Source: Maylandia zebra | Taxonomy: Eukaryota > Chordata > Actinopteri > Cichliformes > Cichlidae | Length of the DNA stretch: 64,000 nt | Assembly: GCF_041146795.1 (NCBI RefSeq) | Contig: NC_135167.1 | Span: forward strand, 4,802,454 to 4,866,453 | Direction: 5' to 3' | Shown: positions 61,801-64,000 of the stretch, piece after piece | Position numbering within the stretch: the first letter of the stretch is position 1 | How the letters are laid out: each line of letters opens with the position of its first letter | The notes under the pieces: model-generated | The model's input: only the letters and a program-made list of their open reading frames with translations | Databases searched by the model: none | What the model was told of the DNA's origin: nothing | Program-made: the position numbers and the translations under genes

Positions 61801-62079
61801 ATTAATATACATCCTTATACTTGGAGCAGATTTTTGACATTACTGTTATATACTCTGTATGAAACAGTAATGTCTGAAAGAGTTGAATATCAGTTTCGTT
61901 TGCATGATTTGTACTTCTTGTACACAGCCTAAACCTATTTCACCGTTTCTCCCCCTGTATGCTGTGCAGGGTTCTTCATCTTCCTGTGGTTTGTGAAGTC
62001 ACTGAGAAAGGGTAAAAGCTCTGCCCCTAAGATAAGCAGTGAAGCAACTTCCCCCAACAGAAAGCTTAACAAAAACTAA
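46848..62079 (+). CDS. Adhesion GPCR, ADGRG3/ADGRG5-like, copy 3, complete
   Basis: Exons: 46848-46932, 48241-48316, 48505-48646, 48907-49023, 54955-55080, 55369-55414, 55530-55624, 58191-58324, 58644-58912, 60652-60748, 61043-61172, 61349-61496 and 61970-62079 (TAA). The product is 524 residues. The start is the ATG two bases after the acceptor, giving a clear signal peptide ([19 protein letters not shown]). The GAIN-like segment carries several N-x-S/T sites and ends in the [21 protein letters not shown], with cleavage expected before Thr. TM1 is in exon 58191, with a longer TM1 linker ([14 protein letters not shown]) than in the other copies. TM2-TM4 in 58644 is almost identical to copy 2. 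TM5 is in 61043 and TM6-TM7 in 61349/61970. The intron 49024-54954 is swollen by a Tc1, an L2 and a second Tc1. AATAAA at 62499 is a likely poly(A) signal. Confidence 0.92.
49091..50443 (+). mobile_element. Second-family Tc1 with long inverted ends, internally deleted
   Basis: The ends CACTGAACAAAAATATAAAC and GTTTATATTTTTGTTCAGTG are flanked by TA in a (CA)n/(TA)n tract. The inverted repeats extend about 280 bp (49091-49370 against 50165-50443). The transposase frame runs from 49388 ([20 protein letters not shown], then [20 protein letters not shown]) to [14 protein letters not shown] (first Asp). A deletion removes the second Asp region. 49871-50120 then carries the third block ([20 protein letters not shown]). 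It is non-autonomous and lies in an intron of copy 3. Confidence 0.9.
50500..50800. repeat. DNA-transposon end fragment
   Basis: The block ends GTAAATCGGGGTTCCACTGC, the inverse of the CAGTGGAACCCCGATTTAC type of terminal repeat used by pogo/Tigger-like elements. No mate or coding sequence is found. Confidence 0.4.
50855..54560 (+). mobile_element. L2-clade LINE, decayed, split by a Tc1
   Basis: The pre-RT segment (50863-51138) reads [20 protein letters not shown] and [20 protein letters not shown]. The RT core (51590-51960) has a [17 protein letters not shown] stretch and [12 protein letters not shown]-terminal block at 51960-52480 has [16 protein letters not shown]. The LINE resumes after the Tc1 at 54091 and closes with AAGCGCCTTGAGGTGAATGT and TTGGCGCTATATAAATAAAA. 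There are stops and an internal loss near 51475-51500, so it is dead. Confidence 0.85.
52487..54090 (+). mobile_element. Tc1 element, full length, with one premature stop
   Basis: Same family as 6694-8298, with ends CAGTGGGGCAAAAAAGTA and TTTTTTGCCCCACTG and TA on both sides (52485-52486 and 54091-54092). It is inserted in the L2 LINE. The transposase frame starts at 52852. It reads like the intact copy up to a TAG at 53407-53409 where the other copies have AAG, before the second and third catalytic residues. The rest stays open (53428-53874). Confidence 0.93.
55830..57870. repeat. Composite non-autonomous DNA-transposon block
   Basis: The left part has GTAACGCATTACAGTAACTA text, as seen at hAT ends. 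The centre repeats the TCAATCATGAAACTGATCAA block. The right part has CAGGGGCGGGTCTAGCAGAG and ends near GTATCGTGCCATCTCTAATA. It is related to 8586-9245. A G tract (57261-57275) and a T tract (57508-57528) occur. No gene was found. Confidence 0.5.
56652..57029. mobile_element. MITE with ~95-bp inverted arms and a telomere-like core
   Basis: The arms 56652-56745 and about 56936-57029 are inverted copies (ATATCCTCGTGTTGGTGTTG at the left, CAACACCAACACGAGGATAT at the right). The centre holds CCCTAACCCTAACCTTAACC at about 56831. There is no coding sequence. It lies inside the composite block in copy 3's GPS-TM1 intron. Confidence 0.85.
58952..60602. mobile_element. Non-autonomous hAT with a perfect 8-bp target duplication
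   Basis: The ends CAGTGTTGGG and (reverse) CAGTGATGCG are flanked by GTTATTAG at 58944-58951 and 60603-60610. Both sides are rich in AGTAACT/GTTACTT repeats, a hallmark of this fish hAT group. A nested repeat at 60183-60290 (TAGAATAGAATAGAATAG, TTTATTGTCATTGCACATGC) is a separate insertion. No transposase is visible. It occupies the intron between the TM2-TM4 exon and the next exon of copy 3. Confidence 0.9.
60983..61005. repeat. Scrap of the second-family Tc1 end
   Basis: TACACTCAACAAAAATATAA followed by ACG matches the outer end of the element at 49091 with one substitution, then stops. No partner end is nearby. Confidence 0.6.
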
Positions 62080-63180
62080 CAGCTCAGGAACTGAGTTGTT
62101 GGAATTTTTGTCTGATATTATTATTTCTGCTTTAGGTTGTTTACAGCGACTGATTTTTAAATTATTTAAATGAATGTGATATTTGTGAAATTTTTAAAGG
62201 CACTATTTAAATGTTATGTTTGATGCTTTGTGATTATAACAGACTCTACATCCAGTGTAAAATAGGGCACTTCTGGGAGTGAAAGTTATAAATGCTGATA
62301 TGATGCATCTTCATTCATTTTGTGTGTGAACCAACTGCCATTGGTTTCAGTAGCCTGAGTAATTTTGATATTGTCATGCAGATTACACCATCACTGTTGT
62401 GTTTTGCTGTATACTTATATCCTATTTCATGTGATATTTGAAATATCTTTCCTATATCTTCTTATCACATATATAAAATAAAATATATGAATCCTTTCAA
62501 TAAAATCATGTATATTTGAACCTCTATTTGCACACATTGTGAGTTGCATACATTCACATTTCACTAGAATCTGTGTTTATGAATGCAGACATATTGCTGC
62601 CTGATGTTTTGAACTATTGAACATGTAAAATTAACATTTCCAACTGCAGCTATAAAGACAGAACCTTCTTTAACAGGCTGAAATTTAAATATGAGTGTTA
62701 TGTAAGTGGCTAAAGTAATTAGCTTTTATCAAAAGATAGTCCAAGTTTAAACTATACTCTTTCTGTACACATCGGTGTTTCTGCCTCAGGTCATTGGTGT
62801 AGTTGATGATAGGGAGTTGGTTTAACCACATTCAGGTCTCTAAAAGCATCACTTACTCTAAAATTGTCCGGACATTAAACTCAGCCTACGGTAACCAGAT
62901 GCCAAGAAATAAAGCTCCTACAATAATACAGTAAACAGAGAAAAGCCCAACAATCATATGACACCCTATGAGCATAATAACTAATGATCAAATGCAGAGA
63001 CGTGTATAAACACGTAGTGAATGAAAAGGGTGGCTGAAGAAAAACTCACTCACTGATGTGCTGTTTGAGTGAGTCAAGATATTTAACAGTAACAGCTTTG
63101 AAAGTTATAACACATGGTGACACAAGATATATGTCAAGCTTTTATAAACACTGGAATAAGTGTCTATATGACTACCGCCC
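62080..63180 (+). other. 3' flank of receptor copy 3
   Basis: No gene seen. AATAAA is at 62499-62504. Homology to the copy 2 flank runs from about 62440 to 62850. A short reverse L2 tail fragment (CCCAACAATCATATGACACC) lies near 62950. Confidence 0.6.
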
Positions 63181-63930
63181 AGTAGCCCTCACCCCCATCA
63201 TCACAAAGTGCTGCTAGTCCTAGCACACTTCAAATCCTGTCTCCCACCCCACCGTGGACCCCCACCAATTTGCATACTGTCAGAACAGGAACTCAGAGGA
63301 TGCAGTCTCCATCGCACTGCACTCTGTCCTATCACACCTGGACAACAACAACACCTACGCCAGAATGCTGTTTATAGACTTCAGTTCAGCATTCAATACA
63401 ATCCTCCCCTTACAACTCATCAGGAAACTGACAGACCTGGGCATCAGTTCCCTCATGTGCAAATGGTTACTGGACTTCCTGACCAACTGCCCCCAACATA
63501 TCCAGCTGGATAACTGCTGCTCATCTACAATCACAATGAACACCACAAGGCTGTGTGATGAGCCCTTTCCTCTACTCCCTCTTCACTCACCACTGCAGAC
63601 CTACCAGTGGTTTTAGCATCATCATTAAGTTTGCAGATGACACCACGGTGATTGGCCTCATCAAGGACAACGATGAGGGAGGAGGTGGATCGTCTGGCTG
63701 AGTGGTGCGACACAAACAACCTACTGCTTAACACTGAGAAGACTAAGGAGCTCATCGTGGACTACAGGAGGAATGCTGACCTACATCCACCCATCTACAT
63801 TAAGGGGACGGAATGCATGTTAAATTCTAAATCTGCCTGTTCTCTTTCAGAAACCTGCCTGCAGAAAATTAACCTAAAGTATGTAATGCAAGGATGTCAT
63901 CACTTTCAAGATGGAGAAAGCATAAAGTGA
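63180..63930 (+). mobile_element. Rex/CR1-like LINE reverse transcriptase fragment
   Basis: 63254-63600 reads DPHQFAYCQNRNSEDAVSIA, then ARMLFIDFSSAFNTILP (RT motif with Asp) and MCKWLLDFLTN. After a frameshift, about 63630-63800 carries the FADDTTVIGL box, then EEVDRLAEWCDTNNLLLNTE and KTKELIVDYRRN. Frameshifts and the missing N- and C-terminal parts make it a pseudogene. Confidence 0.8.
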
Positions 63931-64000
63931 CAATTATGAATCACTTAATATGATAAGGAGATTCTGCAGGTCATTAATCAATGTATAAAACTAAAATAAA

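Overview
The window is vertebrate, almost certainly teleost fish, nuclear DNA. It has short phase-consistent exons in long AT-rich introns, tRNA-derived fish SINEs, L2, RTE and L1 LINEs, Tc1 and hAT transposons and a Gypsy element. A cichlid-like fish would fit, but the species cannot be fixed from this sequence alone.

The only host genes I can support are three tandem, same-strand (+) adhesion GPCR genes of the ADGRG type (GPR97/GPR114, i.e. ADGRG3/ADGRG5-like). Copy 1 spans 3.5-12.1 kb and its first exon is not visible. Copy 2 spans 23.7-36.0 kb and copy 3 spans 46.8-62.1 kb. I assembled each from splice sites. Matching exons have the same phases, and six of them (46, 95, 269, 97, 130 and 148 nt) have identical lengths in all three genes. 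Each protein has a short N-terminal region, a GAIN-like segment ending in a Cys-rich GPS motif (CSC-x-H-L/F-T, cleavage expected before Thr), seven membrane helices and a short tail. All three reading frames are open across the exons I found.

Between copies 1 and 2 (12.1-23.7 kb) lie traces of further array members: an orphan second-exon fossil at 13.69 kb and an extra 5'-exon copy at 22.0 kb. They are mixed with an L1 LINE with a long GC-rich 3' region, SINE pieces and unassigned repeats. Downstream of copy 2 is a 1.5-kb direct tandem duplication that includes the end of the receptor's last exon. Homologous 3' flanks follow copies 2 and 3, so they arose from one segmental duplication.

Most of the remaining sequence is transposon. 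There are four hAT-like elements with terminal repeats, three of them with perfect 8-bp target duplications, and three copies of one Tc1 family, one with an undamaged 340-residue transposase frame. There are also an internally deleted Tc1 of a second family, a solo LTR with a 5-bp duplication, a reverse-strand Gypsy gag-protease with a SCAN-like capsid split by an L1 tail, and several L2/RTE/Rex-like LINE fragments. I see no bacterial-type system, CRISPR array or rRNA.
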